Shown: positions 1 through 11,850 of the stretch, in pieces | How the letters are laid out: each line of letters opens with the position of its first letter | Numbering within the stretch: position 1 is the first letter of the stretch | DNA from: Congeria kusceri | Lineage: Eukaryota > Mollusca > Bivalvia > Myida > Dreissenidae | DNA: 64,000 nt | Direction: 5' to 3' | NCBI GenBank assembly: GCA_027627225.1 | Contig: JAPFQT010000040.1 | Span: 1,340,501-1,404,500, forward strand | The notes under the pieces: generated by a model | Told to the model about the DNA's origin: nothing | Database searches by the model: none | What the model saw: the letters and a program-made list of their open reading frames with translations, nothing else | Position numbers and translations under genes: made by a program

Positions 1-715
1 TAACCAATGATAATTTTTTTTTCATTTAAATAATTGGGACTATTTATTGGGTATTTTCACATATATTTGATTGGATAATTATGTAGCCCAAAAGTTGCAT
101 GAGCTTTGTTGTTATGGAACAAAAAACTGTTTGCAAAATAATGCTGACATAGAACAATACATTTTGTGGCAGTATTGTTACCAACAAAGTTAGGGTGCAG
201 TATTTCCACTATGTGTGATACACGGGTCCATATTGTGGCCAAAATACATTGGGCATTATGTGTACCTATACAGCATAATATGTTGTGTATAAGTCATGCA
301 TACATTTGATTAGTTGGCACACATTGAGAAAACTTTAAGTTTACGCTTGTTTGATGAATTATATAATCGTTATATTCTACACAAAACATTTTCCAAGTAC
401 AGTTTGTTCTTATTTCAATTGCTACACACATTGCTGTGGGTATTAATAATTTTGAAATGAATTTGGTTTCATATAACAACATTGTAAAAATATACACATT
501 TTAAATAAATTATTTGCTGCATGTGAATAAACTAGTTTCTGTAAACAGTTCTGCTACAGCTGATGCTGAAGAGCATTGAAAGTGTTCATGTACACCTAGT
601 GTAAATATTCTAAGGGATAAAAATATCAATCTGATAATTTTCCTTTTTATTAATGTTGCGGCATTGCGCCTTTCTCAAAATATGGAAAATTATTTAAAAA
701 ATACATTTTTATGTC
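1..715. other. AT-rich unannotated sequence
   Basis: No gene, recognisable repeat or structured RNA was seen. Short frames here are interrupted, lack codon-like bias and have no recognisable motif. Confidence 0.5.
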
Positions 716-832
716 TCATCATCAACATCATCAATACAATCAACATCCATCAATACAATCAACATCCATCAATACAATCAACATCATCATCAACATTATC
801 AATACAATCAACATCTTCATCACCACTACCAT
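716..832. repeat. CAT-rich 19-bp minisatellite
   Basis: About three tandem copies of a 19-bp unit containing ATCAATACAATCAACATCC, flanked by looser CAT/CAA repeats. It is simple-sequence DNA with no coding signal. Confidence 0.85.
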
Positions 833-1960
833 TTTACTAGTAGTTCTTGTATCATGTTATTAGGTCAATATATTGGCCATACAGTACGTATTAGCCACAT
901 ATTTTTTAGAAATAGTATATACTTTATTGAATAGTGGATGGAAACTGAGATTAGAGTGGTCATTAAGGCAGACAGATATGTAGCAGTTTTGTGATTGGGC
1001 ACACTATGTATAGTATCTATGAGATACATGTTATAAAGTGACAAGTGATTACTGGATAGTGTCCATTGCAAACTACTAGTTGCTTTATTATGTTGTAAGT
1101 TGCCATTTCAGTTGTTTAAGAACAGTTTTGATGAATAATGTTTTTATCTTTTATTAGATGTTAAATTCTATTCAGATATCTATAAACGCATATGTTTGTT
1201 CTGTTCCATAATTTATAGTAAACGTTTGCAGACTATGCTCGCGACGGACTGTATTGTACAGGGGCTGTGTTCATTTATCTTCTAAGTAAATCTTTTTGCG
1301 GGTGCCATTATTTCATTTATGGATCAGTTTATCACAATTTCCTGAAGGTATTATTTCTTCATCTTTAAGATCCACTTTAAAGGTCAGCAGTTACATTTGT
1401 CATAAATACAGTTGTTGGTCAGTAAATGCCTTCACTGAAAGCTAATAAATTTTATCTGTCGAAATACTTCAACTTATGTTTCAAATAATAAAGTACCATA
1501 AGCATATTTACGATTTGTTTTAACTTTTTGGCTTAAGTTAACACAGCTGTATGAATCTTCATCAAATAAAAATGTTTTGTCCAATTTAACTTGTCAGGAA
1601 ATTGATTTGTGACAAACTTTTCATTCGCCTATTGTTTTGGGACCAATTCGTCTCCTTGAATTAATTTGTTTAAATCAATGTCAATTGATTTTGATGTGTC
1701 TTGTGATCAAACAGTTTTGTAAATTGTTTGTAATAGAATCGTTTTGTCTTGGAAGCGATTTTTCTTTGTCAACCACTTGTTTTTTATGATCGATTTGTAT
1801 CGGAACCGTTGTTGTTTTTTGTAAACAATCTGTATTGTGACTGAATTGTTCTGTAGTCTAAGTATCTAAGACCTATTTGCCCTGTGACCGAAGTGTTATG
1901 AACTGTCCTAACTTATAACCATTATATACCAGGGTTGTTCGGAAGTTCATGTTATGTGCC
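833..1960. other. AT-rich unannotated sequence
   Basis: No gene or clear repeat. From about 1560 to 1910 there are many loosely spaced TTTTGT/TTTTGG words (for example ATCGATTTGT, ACAATCTGT), which may be a very decayed tandem repeat, but no period could be fixed by eye. Confidence 0.4.
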
Positions 1961-1964
1961 TTTC

Positions 1965-2410
1965 TAGCTCACCTGTGCACAACATGCTCATGGTGAGCTT
2001 TTGTGATCGCCTTTTGTCTGTTGTCCGTCGTTAATCGTTCCTCATTAACAAGACCACATTTATTGCACAATCTTAATGAAACTTGCTCAAATCATTGGTC
2101 CCAATTATATATTGAAACTGGGTCATGTGGTGTCAACAGCTAGATCACTATGTCAAATTGAAGAAAAAGCTTGTAAACACTCTAGAGGCCACATTTTTTG
2201 TCCCGTCAAAGTGAAACTTGCTCAGAACATTTGCTTTTATTATATCTCGGTCGAGTTCGAAACTGGTTCATGTGGCATCAAAAACTAGGTCACCAGGGCA
2301 AATTAAAGAAAAAGCTTGTGAACACTCTAGAGGCCACATTAGTTGCCAAACCTACATGAAACTTGCTTAGCCCCTCAGGTGAGCAACCTAGTGCTTTACA
2401 GCCCTCTTAT
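1965..2410 (+). mobile_element. AGCTCACC-family dispersed element
   Basis: Starts TAGCTCACCTGTGCACAAC and ends TCAGGTGAGCAACC, so the ends are inverted (AGCTCACCTG/CAGGTGAGC). Inside are two copies of a roughly 145-bp sub-repeat: compare the AGAGGCCACATT words at about 2184 and 2329. This repeat type is common in mollusc genomes. No transposase is visible, so it is presumably non-autonomous. Other copies lie at 24948, 28383, 29766, 33402 and 48435. Confidence 0.7.
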
Positions 2411-2693
2411 TTTTTGTTACTTTTAATGATAACGTAGTAAAAGTGACATCACAATAATGATACTGTTTTAGCATTAAAAATCATGAAACTTTGTTGCCGG
2501 CACAGATAAAGTTGTAACATTAAATCCATATATAAATAGCGCGTTATACATTTAATGCGTTCAGCGACGCATGAAATCGGAAACATCTGAGAAAAAGTCC
2601 AGCATTGCAACATCGCAGACGACGCATGTAAGAAAAAATATGGTAAAAATAAATTAAAATGTTATGCTCTATACGTGTTGTACATGTCAAAAA

Positions 2694-3455
2694 GTGACAA
2701 CGTAATAATAGCCACCGTAACGTGGAGTGATAGTGGGTTAGTACCTCGTTTATGACTGTTACTCTTCTGCCCAACTATAATGTTTCTTAGTGACAACGTA
2801 ATAATAGCCACCGTACCGTGGAATGATAGTGGGTTAGTACCTCGTTTATGACTGTTACTCTTCTGCCCAACTATAATGTTTCTTAGTGACAACGTAATAA
2901 TAGCAACCGTACCGTGGAGTGATAGTGGGTCAGTACCTCGTTTATGACTGTTACTCTTCTGCCCAACTATAATGTTTCTTAGTGACAACGGAATAATAGC
3001 AACCGTACCGTGGGGTGATAGTGGGTCAGTACCTCGTTTATGACTGTTACCGTACCGTGGAGTGATAGTGGGTCAGTACCTCGTTTATGACTGTTACTCT
3101 TCTGCCCAACTATAATGTTTCTTAGTGACAACGTAATAATAGCAACCGTACCGTGGGGTGATAGTGGGTTAGTACCTCGTTTATGACTGTTACCGTACAG
3201 TGGGGTGATAGTGGGTTAGTACCTCGTTTATGACTGTTACCGTACCGTGGGGTGATAGTGGGTTAGTACCTCGTTTATGACTGTTACCGTACCGTGGGGT
3301 GATAGTGGGTCAGTACCTCGTTTATGACTGTTACCGTACCGTGGGGTGATAGTGGATCAGTACCTCGTTTATGACTGTTACCGTACCGTGGGGTGATAGT
3401 GGGTCAGTACCTCGTTTATGACTGTTACCCTTCTGCCCAACTATAATGTTTCTTA
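2694..3455 (+). repeat. 96-bp / 47-bp composite minisatellite
   Basis: Full units of exactly 96 bp start GTGACAACG at 2694, 2790, 2886 and 2982. From about 3003 the array switches to a 47-bp short unit that lacks the CTTCTGCCCAACTATAATG part; one further 96-bp unit begins at 3050, and 47-bp steps follow from 3146 (3193, 3240, 3287, 3334, 3381). The array ends with the long-unit tail at 3430-3455. Because 96 is 3 x 32, the minus strand stays open with a 32-residue period; this is not evidence of a gene. Confidence 0.95.
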
Positions 3456-3459
3456 TAAA

Positions 3460-4380
3460 ACTTAGAACACATATTCCTTATGTAATTCCTAATTCCTGTT
3501 GGTTGTGATGTACAATTCGCTGAAATAAACGGTATTTAACTATAAACGTGTCAAGGGGTTAATAGCCTCGTAGTTTCCCAATCTGCAACTACGCAGCATT
3601 CCTCGGTTCTTGGGAAGTTGTAAAGCGGGAAAGGTACAATAGCAGACAGCAGAATCCATGTTTCTTGTGTAACCCTCAGTTTTTGGTTTGCAATAAGAAC
3701 GACCAAATTTGTGTTGATGGTGGGCATGCCGAGAGACAGATTGCAGTAATTTGCGGATAATCAGTGCATTTGTGTAATTTTACACGTATAAAATGCATGT
3801 TTTTAAGGTGCATATCTGAGTTTTAATTTCTTTTACAGACCATCAATAATTAAGCTTTATTTTGTAGTCGTGAGTTTAAATTCTACGGTATCCCTCCAAA
3901 ATATAATTATTTGTTTATTTTTCCTAAAACAATAATATGCTGCTTTTCGAATAAATTTTTTAGATCAATGGGAAATATTCATGACTGTATTTCTGTGAAA
4001 TACCGCGAATAAGCCCCTGTCATTTATCATAAAGTTTTCTTAAGCACGATGCTTAAATTGTGCAAAAATTCTGCCGAGTTTACAATTCACGTGCATCGCG
4101 TGCAAGCTACCCCCAAAATAGCTTACGAACAACCTAAATAGCAATCGTATGTGACTGTAAGAGTTTGTTGCACTTATGTTATTTATGTTTAAAATGTTTT
4201 CGATTTAAAATACTGAGCATTTTTATAATGTCATTTACTAGAAATTAATGTAACACGTCAGATGAAGTGTACTACACTATGATCGCTCACCTATGCCATG
4301 CATGATCGTTATTTACTGTTATTTACTGTAAAAATTCCTGTAATAGGCTGATGGCGATTGTTTGGTTTAATACGTATTTG
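3460..4380. other. unannotated sequence
   Basis: No gene or repeat recognised. The sequence is AT-rich with multiple stops in all frames. Confidence 0.45.
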
Positions 4381-4402
4381 TATTGTCTAGTTTGACTGCT
4401 AA

Positions 4403-4603
4403 GAAGACCAGTTCTTTGAAAACAGTGTGCACACCACAGAACTTGTACATGAACGAGATGACCACAACGATTATGTGGATGATGGTGTTGATGCTGATGA
4501 TGATAATGACGACAATGATGCTGATGACAACGACGACAATGATGCTGATGACAACGACGACAATGATGATGATGACAACGATGACAATGATGATGATGAA
4601 TAA
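4403..4603 (+). repeat. GAT/GAC/AAT microsatellite with Asp/Asn-rich open frame
   Basis: A 24-bp imperfect unit of GAC, AAT, GAT and GCT codons runs from about 4470 to 4600. One plus frame is open for 66 codons from just after a TAA at 4400-4402 to the TAA at 4601. It reads a non-repetitive head (EDQFFENSVHTTELVHERDD) followed by an Asp/Asn tail. There is no ATG in this frame. It could be a chance frame through a microsatellite or, less likely, the terminal exon of an acidic protein; no splice structure could be supported. Confidence 0.6.
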
Positions 4604-5260
4604 GATGCGACACATGGTAATACCAGGTACCAAGGGTTATTGTTGGGTTCGGAAAACTTGCGGCTAAATGTGAATAATAATAGGAGGTATGCAGTCCACG
4701 GTCCGCCATGCCCGGGGTTAGCGCAGCGCGAAGGCACCTTGATAGACTAACGACTCGTACGGGCTCTCGTGATGACGGTGCCATGTTGGTTTTCCATAGT
4801 CAGAAGCCTTGGCATTTAGTACCGCGGTATAGAAAATAAAACGTTCCACATTGTACATGTGTCATAATAAGGAACCATATCAGGTGTGTCAAATTTGCTC
4901 TGATTTTGCACAAAATAACAATTAAAAGGAAAACTCTGACGAACGGTGCTTAAGGGCAGTTTCTAAAGCGTTTCAAGTTCTTTAGACCTCGTAAACACAC
5001 AGGTTGTGGCACATTTTGACATTGTCACCTTTTAAATTCTTCTTTTAAAAAACTATGCACAAAGTTTTGTTATATTGAGTATATGATAATTTTTATTCGA
5101 TACAATCGTTTCATTTAATGGAACTGTTTTGTCAAAATAATAAACATCTAGCGCTGTGTAAACAATGCCTTCTGACGTATTTTCTATTTCCCTTTTAAGA
5201 TTCTAAAAGTGAACAAAACATGTAGTTTAATTCTCTGTTATAGTGTTATTTTGCTGCGTT
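4604..5260. other. unannotated sequence
   Basis: No gene or recognisable repeat seen; AT-rich with short interrupted frames. Confidence 0.45.
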
Positions 5261-5263
5261 CCA

Positions 5264-5820
5264 AACGTGATTGTGTTACGTGCCTGTGATTTGTGCTAGT
5301 GGCGTGTGGTTGTGTTGCTTAGAAGTGACATGTGTTTCTGATGCGAGTATGTGATGCGTGGTTGTGTTGCGTGTATGTGACACGTGGTTGCGTTGCGTAG
5401 ATGTGACACGTGGTTGTGTTGCGTGTACGTGACACGTGGTTGTGTTGCATGGATGTGACGAGTGTTTGTGTTTACGTGGTTGTGACGCGTGGTTTTGTTG
5501 CGTGAATGTGACATGTGGTTGTGTTGCGTACAAGTGACACGTGGTTGCGTTGCTTGGATGTGAAACGTGGTTGTGTTGCGTAGATGTGACCCGTGGCTGT
5601 GTTGCTTGGATGTGATGTGTAGTTGTGTTACATGTTTGTGACGCGTGGATGTGACACGTGGTTGTGTCGCGTTGATGTGACGATTGGTTGTATCACGTGC
5701 ATGTGTCGCGTGGTTGTGTTGCGTGGATGTGACGCGTGGTTGTGTTGTTTGAGTGTGAAGCCTAGTTGTATCCCGTGGATGTGACACGTGGCAGTGTTGC
5801 TTGAGTGTGACGTGTGATTT
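5264..5820 (+). repeat. 26-bp satellite, array 1 (diverged)
   Basis: Tandem units of 26 bp, for example GTGGTTG words at 5358 and 5384. Typical words are GTTGTGTTGCGTGG and ATGTGACACGTG. Aligned to the arrays at 26.4, 43.4 and 57.9 kb, a typical unit agrees at about 18 of 26 positions in the same orientation, so it appears to be a divergent member of the same family. The His/Thr-rich minus-strand frames are repeat artefacts. Confidence 0.9.
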
Positions 5821-5822
5821 GC

Positions 5823-6300
5823 CATTATATTGATATAGAGGATTTCCTAAGCACAGTGTTTGAATGCACAGTCGTTATGTTAAGTTATCTTCAAATTAAG
5901 TTAAGATTGACATAAAAATCCTTATAAATATGGGCCCTGGAACCCTTATTGGATTTACGACAAAATAATTATAACTCACGAAAAAAGCGCCTTTAAAGTT
6001 TATTATAGGGGATTACATTCTAGTGGTGCATTGTTACAGAATCTCCGTATGGGAATGCACGAGTTTTTACAGGACAGCAATCGTTAAAGTAACGGTAGAC
6101 TAGTTTTGTGTACGCCTTGTGTTGTATGAACACAAAAGTGTAGGTAAAGATTATAACATTTTAGACCGCATATACGTGTTGAGTAATTCTTCCATACGTG
6201 TTGAATAATTCTTGCAAACAAGAACGTAAGCTGTGCAACTCGGCGGCGCTGTTGTCGGGAAGTTGAAGTCAGCAAAGATAAGTTATGTTTTAATTGTATG
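5823..6300. other. unannotated sequence with a MITE end fragment
   Basis: AAGTTAAGATTGAC followed by AATATGGGCCCTGG (about 5890-5942) is the right end of the GGGCCC-type MITE family that also occurs at 38.2 and 40.8 kb. Nothing else recognised. Confidence 0.4.
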
Positions 6301-6302
6301 TT

Positions 6303-6656
6303 CAGTGGCGTAGCTTCCTTTGGGCACTATAGGCACGTGCCTACACATTTTTTCCCAGAGATGAAAAATGTAAATATGCCAAAAACGCAATAAAAACAAG
6401 AGGCAGGGTGAGGGGATCTTTCTTGGCTGTGTTGATACGTCATTGTTTAACAAGTCGATTACGTTAATATGAAATAAATATTATGAAGCACACGCTTATT
6501 TTACAATTATTGTGTACAGTCGGGTTTTAGCTTAAGTTAATTGTTTGTAGCCACATACGAGTATAAACAATCCTGGCCCAAATTATCGCTTACAGCGTCA
6601 TTTTGTAGATTCCGCCTATTGTGCCTATACATTTTGTAACCCAAGCTACGCCCCTG
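6303..6656. mobile_element. hAT-like MITE with CAGKGGCGTAGCTT ends
   Basis: Begins CAGTGGCGTAGCTTCC and ends, reverse-complemented, CAGGGGCGTAGCTTGG. A TATAGGCAC word recurs inside both ends. Length is about 354 bp with no coding capacity. CAGNGGCGTA ends are typical of hAT-type non-autonomous elements, but the expected 8-bp target duplication is not evident in the flanks, so the superfamily is an inference. Confidence 0.65.
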
Positions 6657-6766
6657 ATATTACAAGGGTTGCATTCAATGTGAACATGTGTGTCTGCCTG
6701 GTATTTTCCATTTGCGCGAAGTAAACAGTATACCACGTATAGGGAATAAAATAACCTTATTAGTTA

Positions 6767-7083
6767 TTCTAGCATGATACTAATTTTTCTATAGACAAAG
6801 AACAAAATAATCGTTGTTAAACTACCCAATAAACAACACAAGAAGTAGTCCTGATTCAGGGCAGAGCATATATAGTGAATTGTAGTTCTGATAACGAATG
6901 CAAAAATATTTGTATAATTATGTTAGAATCGTAATAATTTTCGCATTTTCGTTGTTTTTCCGCCTTTAAACAACTCTTTGCCGTTCTTATGATAACGCCC
7001 TCGTGGTTTGATTTCTACGCGTAAGAACTCCAAATCGTTGTTTATTGGCCGATAGACAACGATAACTCAATAATTATTTCTTA
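6767..7083 (+). mobile_element. family A modular inverted-repeat element, copy 1
   Basis: Family A has two abutting modules. Module 1 (about 165 bp) starts near TTCTAACATGAC and ends near its inverse GTCATGTTAGAA. Module 2 (about 200 bp) is bounded by TCGTTGTTTATCGGCC and its inverse GGCCGATAAACAACGA. This copy has both modules, with mutated ends (CTAGCATGATAC, TTATGTTAGAATCG). No coding capacity. The superfamily is not recognised. Confidence 0.85.
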
Positions 7084-7084
7084 A

Positions 7085-7970
7085 TTTAAAGATAAAAAAA
7101 GATAGTTCACAAATGTATATTTTAATGACTTTACAGTGTATTTACGCAAAATGTATTTGCAAAGATTTAAAAAGAGAGTAAACTAGCTACATGATATTAC
7201 ATTCTATGTTGCAATATTCTTGGTTGTACTGGACATACATTTAATGTCTAGTTTATATGGATATTAATTTTATTATACAAAATACATTTGTAAATAGGTT
7301 CAGTTTTGACCGAAATAATTAAATTTGTCGTAATTAAAATGTTACTTTTCTGAGAGAAAGTTGACGCATTTTATGTATATTTATTTGATCTAATGACTTC
7401 CCCTAAACGAAAAAAGACAGTTGAAAAAGTTGTCAAACGTCCTTCATATAGTTTCTGAATTTGGCTGTGTGTTTCTAATTCAGCATTTGCAGTAAAATGT
7501 TCTCCGTAATTTATATGTAATTGAAGGTCAATTGAAAAATATAGATGTCTAAGTACGTATAAGTAAGTATTGCATCATTTGTCTGTCAAATTGTGTGTGC
7601 AACGGGATATACTGATTTGCACATTGTTTTAGTTTGAAGTACATGTAGTCGATGTTGACGATTGAAAATCAAAATGTCATATATTTGCATGTTGTATAAA
7701 TTATGAAAAAAACATGTATCTGATGAATTCTTTATTTGATGGAAATCGAATTATACGCGATTTTTAAATAATACTGCCTATATTTGATTGTACTCGTATG
7801 TAAGTTAATGTGACGTTTCCTCAAATCTATGGACATTATTGCAACTTTCGCCCTACTCAGGAATAGAGAATTTCACTATGTAGAGAAACAAAACACTAAT
7901 ATACCCTACTGTATTGGAATTATGTCCCATTAACTGTACCAATATCACCCGAACACTGTTGTCCTTAGAC
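7085..7970. other. AT-rich unannotated sequence
   Basis: No gene or repeat recognised on either strand. Confidence 0.45.
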
Positions 7971-7973
7971 ATC

Positions 7974-8480
7974 TTGCAGCAGTCGCAAATGCAATTTTTA
8001 CGTGTTTAATTATTAGTGTATTTATGTTTAATTGCTTTGCGAACGCATTTCATTGAATTCTGGAAACACCGCTGTGTGAGGGTGTTCCGTGCTTGCAGAC
8101 GATCGGCTTCCGGTTCTTGAACGTTGTTCTGGTGTCACACTGATCGACCACGCCTTCCATACTCATCCAAAACATTGACCTGGTCTATGTCCCTTTAACT
8201 TTGCCGGACTCTACCGCCCTAAGAAATCTAGCAACAGTAGCAAAAATGCAACGTTAACGTTTTTAAATTTCAGTGTGTTCAATTTTGAATATTTTGCGAA
8301 CGAAATACATTGAATTCTGGATACATCGCGTTGTGAGGATGTTCCGTGCTTTTAGGCAGTTGGCTTCCGGTTCTTGCAAGTTGTTATATTGTCACATTGA
8401 CCGAACACGCCTTCACAACTCGTCCCGGACATGCTCGATTGTATTAATGTTATCCCAGACCATCGTACACACGATATCCG
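7974..8480 (+). repeat. two-copy direct duplication of about 255 bp
   Basis: The stretch from GCAGTCGCAAATGCAA through TTGCGAACG, TTGAATTCTGGA, GTTCCGTGCTT and GGCTTCCGGTTCTTG occurs twice. The GAATTCTGG words are at 8055 and 8312. The copies are clearly diverged, so the duplication is old. The open frame across copy 2 (8273-8575) has no recognisable domain. Confidence 0.8.
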
Positions 8481-9960
8481 GTAAGCCGTTTTCCTTTACA
8501 CCGGTACACCAGCGCTCTATCGTAATTTCCGGTTACATAGTTTCGGGACCCCGCAGCGAAAACCACGTTAGTTAACGTCGAGGATGTCGTCTGCCTGTGC
8601 CCGTATCCTCAAAGTTTCTTAGTAAAAACTTAAGTAAATATCGTAAAATCATAACATTCCTTATAGGTCTTTGGCTGGATCATTTAATTAGTATTTTGAC
8701 TAAAATGGTGTTATTCCGGTTAAGAATCAATAGATGTCTTATTGTACCATATACATATTTACAATACAATTCTTGTTTTTCAATATTGTATTTAATATGT
8801 TTAATTATATATGACTCAGTTAAGATTTTTCTTAGGATCTCTGTGGAAATCCACCGCTATGCACGGTGTCTCGACGTAAATGTAACTCCAAATTTACATT
8901 ACGTCTACGTCACAGGCTATATTAAATATTGTAATCTGATTTCTCTTTTTATATTCCAACACTGTGTAAACTTAAAACTACTGAATGACGTAAAACATTT
9001 GATTTCGCCATTACGCGCGCACGCGAATTTTGGCGAGTTATTTTAAACCGAAACTACCTGTATTGTGTCGATAGCTAACTGTTATTGATTCTTTTTCCTC
9101 TACAAATATGTTACTATTTAATTTATTGTAATGTAGTATTTATTGTAAGGTATATAATTATTGAATGTTTAGTGTCTTATTTCCACCAATAGATGAACTG
9201 TTAAATATCGCCCCATTTCGTAACCTTTAAAATTACTTGTTTATGACGTCACTCACATTCCTGGAAAAAGTAGTCCGTCAAAAGTATATACATGAGGGTG
9301 TCAGATAAACCTTGCCTGTCCGATAAAGCTAAAGTTTATCTGACAGGTAGAGTTTCCTTCTAGAATATCATTTAGTGGTAGGATAAATTAAATATTCACG
9401 TCATCGTCTTCATACCGTCGTGTTCCTGATGGCCCCGTGATGCGTGTTGAATGTGACTCATTGTTTTGCGTGATTTTTTTTCAGATTCGGTTTGTAATTT
9501 GTTTTGTTAAGTGATTGTCAGATGCTGCTATGTCGTCTGCGTCAGTATGTTACACTTCCGGTAGCGTGTAATTTGTCAAAAATCATTGCTGTTGTCCTTG
9601 ACTGTCGATAAAACGCTCGTGCTTCCTAAAGTGGGCGTGTATGGCATTGAATTTGTATCCAGTTGCAAAAGTCAACGACTCGTCGTTGGATACCGTAAAC
9701 AGTCGGTATACAAGCATTGTGGAATTGTACCCTTTTCATTGATAAACACGTGAACAAAATTGTATTCTTAATTTAGACGAGTGTCGTATATTTAGTTGAT
9801 AGTACGCAATTAAATTAATTGACAGTTTATACGTGATGTAAACATTGTTTGTAGTATTAAAGTATGTATCATTTGAAATACGTACGACTGCGCGTCGTAA
9901 ATACAGACGCACGGGTCATTAAATTGTTTGTCAACTTTTCACCGTTTCTCGGACTTATAT
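8481..9960. other. unannotated sequence with a short hairpin
   Basis: Contains a 149-codon open frame (8597-9046) rich in Ile, Leu and Tyr that I treat as chance in AT-rich DNA. A perfect 11-bp inverted repeat, GTCAGATAAAC at 9300-9310 and GTTTATCTGAC at 9334-9344, could form a small hairpin. No other feature was supported. Confidence 0.4.
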
Positions 9961-10360
9961 AGATAGCAATGCCTCTGGGTTTTTTTCCTGATGTGTGTGT
10001 ACGATCTGAAGTATTGAATCAATACAATTTTGTATCGTTTTGTATTGTTATCATTTCTGTACTAATTGCACGTGAAAGAAAAGCTGCCTGTGCTCAGATA
10101 CTGGTTTTGTATCCAGATGTTCGGACTGGTGTTGTTGCTGCGGTGGTTTGCTGTGTTAAAATATCATTTTGTTAACTTTTTAGCTTCAAAAGGTTCGTGC
10201 TGCACCAAATAAATTACAATCGAATTACGATAATACGAAAAGTCACTGGACCGCCGCCATTATTCGTGTAATCGTATGTTATATATGTTGTTCGCACGAT
10301 GACCACTCTCATGAGAAATCTAGAACTGATTCATAGATCTACAATGTAGTCATGTTCATG

Positions 10361-10849
10361 TTAAAGGGACTTTTTCACAGATTTTTTGCATTTTTTGAAG
10401 TATGCCATAAATGATTTAACATCGGAACTAAAAAGTATAATAACAAGAAAAGTATTTAGAAAAAGCACACTAAAATATGGTCCCACCTGGGTTAGAACAC
10501 GGGACCTCCGGATTAAAAGGCTATCGCCTTTACCACTCAGCCATTCCGACTTCTATGTAAATTATCATCCTGCATTATTTACTTTATATAAGTGTTCCAC
10601 GGTATGTCAAACGTTTGAACGAAAACAACAGAAATATTTCAAATTATTCCATCGTTTAGCGTTACAAACGCCTTATCATTTTATAAATTTCAACTGATGA
10701 TTACTCATGAACGAAACGGTTTTTGCTGTATATGTCCAGGTCCGTAGTGTTGTTTTGCTCCCTTGTATACACTTTTCTTTTAGTTTTGGAATCGATGACA
10801 AAAAGTAGAAAAATTGTCAATTCGTCAATCTGTGAACAGGTCCCTTTAA
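10361..10849. mobile_element. TTAA-bounded inverted-repeat element carrying a tRNA-like segment
   Basis: Left end TTAAAGGGAC followed by TTTTTCACAGAT; the right end reverse-complemented is TTAAAGGGAC followed by CTGTTCACAGAT, so 19 of 22 terminal bases agree. TTAA at both outer edges suggests a TTAA target duplication, as used by piggyBac and Kolobok. A tRNA-like sequence lies inside on the minus strand. No transposase frame is present. Confidence 0.7.
10480..10550 (-). repeat. tRNA-like (Ser/Leu-type) sequence inside a DNA element
   Basis: On the minus strand there is an A-box-like TGGCTGAGTGG followed at tRNA-like spacing by a B-box-like GTTCTAACCC. The spacing between the boxes is long enough for an extra arm, as in Ser/Leu tRNAs. 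The acceptor stem pairs poorly (GTCGGAA against GTGGGAC), so this is a tRNA-derived relic or polymerase III promoter, not a functional tRNA gene. Confidence 0.65.
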
Positions 10850-11407
10850 AGATTCATCTCTTTGGACATTCTTAATACTTTAGACAAAATGTTTAACAAC
10901 GTATTTTTTTCCAGATTAACGCAAATGCGATGTTGGTTATTTATAATGATTGCAATGTGTAATGGCATAGTTGTAATCAATTGCACGTCACTATCATCAT
11001 CATCCGAGAAGCAGCAACAACGACATGAACAACATTGTGATAATTTTATTTCAAAAGAAAAGTTATACAGACTAAAATTAAGCTCAACTTTTTAATCTCT
11101 CCATACAGTGAACTCTGTTGTTTGTGCAATGAAGTGAGTGAATATGGACTGTTCAGTAGTCGGAATGACTTAAAGGCCCTTTATGTAACATGGAAGGGAA
11201 ATTATGTTTGTGTTTTACAAAATCATAAATGTAGGATATTTACAGCCTTTTAGTTACGATTTGCATTTACTTTTTAGACATTCAGTCTTTTATAACCTGC
11301 AACACAGCATTTACACTGATATACATAAATACGAGTACACCTATTAATATCTTAATACAAATTAGTATTTGGACTTACAGATGTTTCTATGTTGTCCATG
11401 AACGCGA
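10850..11407. other. unannotated sequence
   Basis: No gene or repeat recognised. The 77-codon frame at 10862-11095 has no motif. Confidence 0.4.
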
Positions 11408-11850
11408 CATTTGTCCGCCGATGAGCGCAATCGTGTGTCGATCGATATAGGCAACCGTGTGTCCGCCGATGAGGCTAACACAGTGTCCGCCAATGTAGGT
11501 TACCGTGTGTCCGCCGATGAAAGCAACCGTGTTTCCGCCGATGAGGGCACCCGCGTGTCCGCCGATGAAGGCAACCGTGTTTCCGCCGATGGGGCTACCC
11601 GCGTGTCCGCCGATGAAGGCAACCGTGTGACGGCCGATGAAGGCATTCGTGTGTCGGCCGATACAGATAACCGTGTGCCCGCCGATGAGCGCAACCGTGT
11701 GTCTGTCGATGAAATCAACCGTGTGTCGGCCGATCAAGGCAACCATGTGTCCGCCGATGAAAGGCAACCGTGGCCGTCAATAACGGCAACCATGTGTCCG
11801 TCCATGAGGGCAAAAACGTGTGCCCGCCAATTATTACAAAACGCGTGCTC
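11408..11850 (+). repeat. 24-bp minisatellite
   Basis: About 18 units of 24 bp, typical words CCGTGTGTCCGCCGATGA and GGCAACCG, decaying after about 11815. As 24 is a multiple of three, one plus frame stays open with an 8-residue period (RVSADEGN) and minus frames are open too. The openness of several frames points to repeat structure rather than selection on a protein. Confidence 0.9.

Noticed and set aside
2662..2988. 108-codon minus frame with 32-residue repeats
   Set aside because: Follows from the 96-bp minisatellite unit; it closes where the 47-bp units begin.
5296..5787. 163-codon His/Thr-rich minus-strand frame
   Set aside because: Minus-strand reading of the diverged 26-bp satellite; overlapping minus frames are open as well.
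8597..9046. 149-codon frame of ordinary-looking composition
   Set aside because: Strongly AT-driven codons (Ile, Leu, Tyr, Lys), no domain, no start context and no splice structure; chance length for AT-rich DNA is plausible, so not called.
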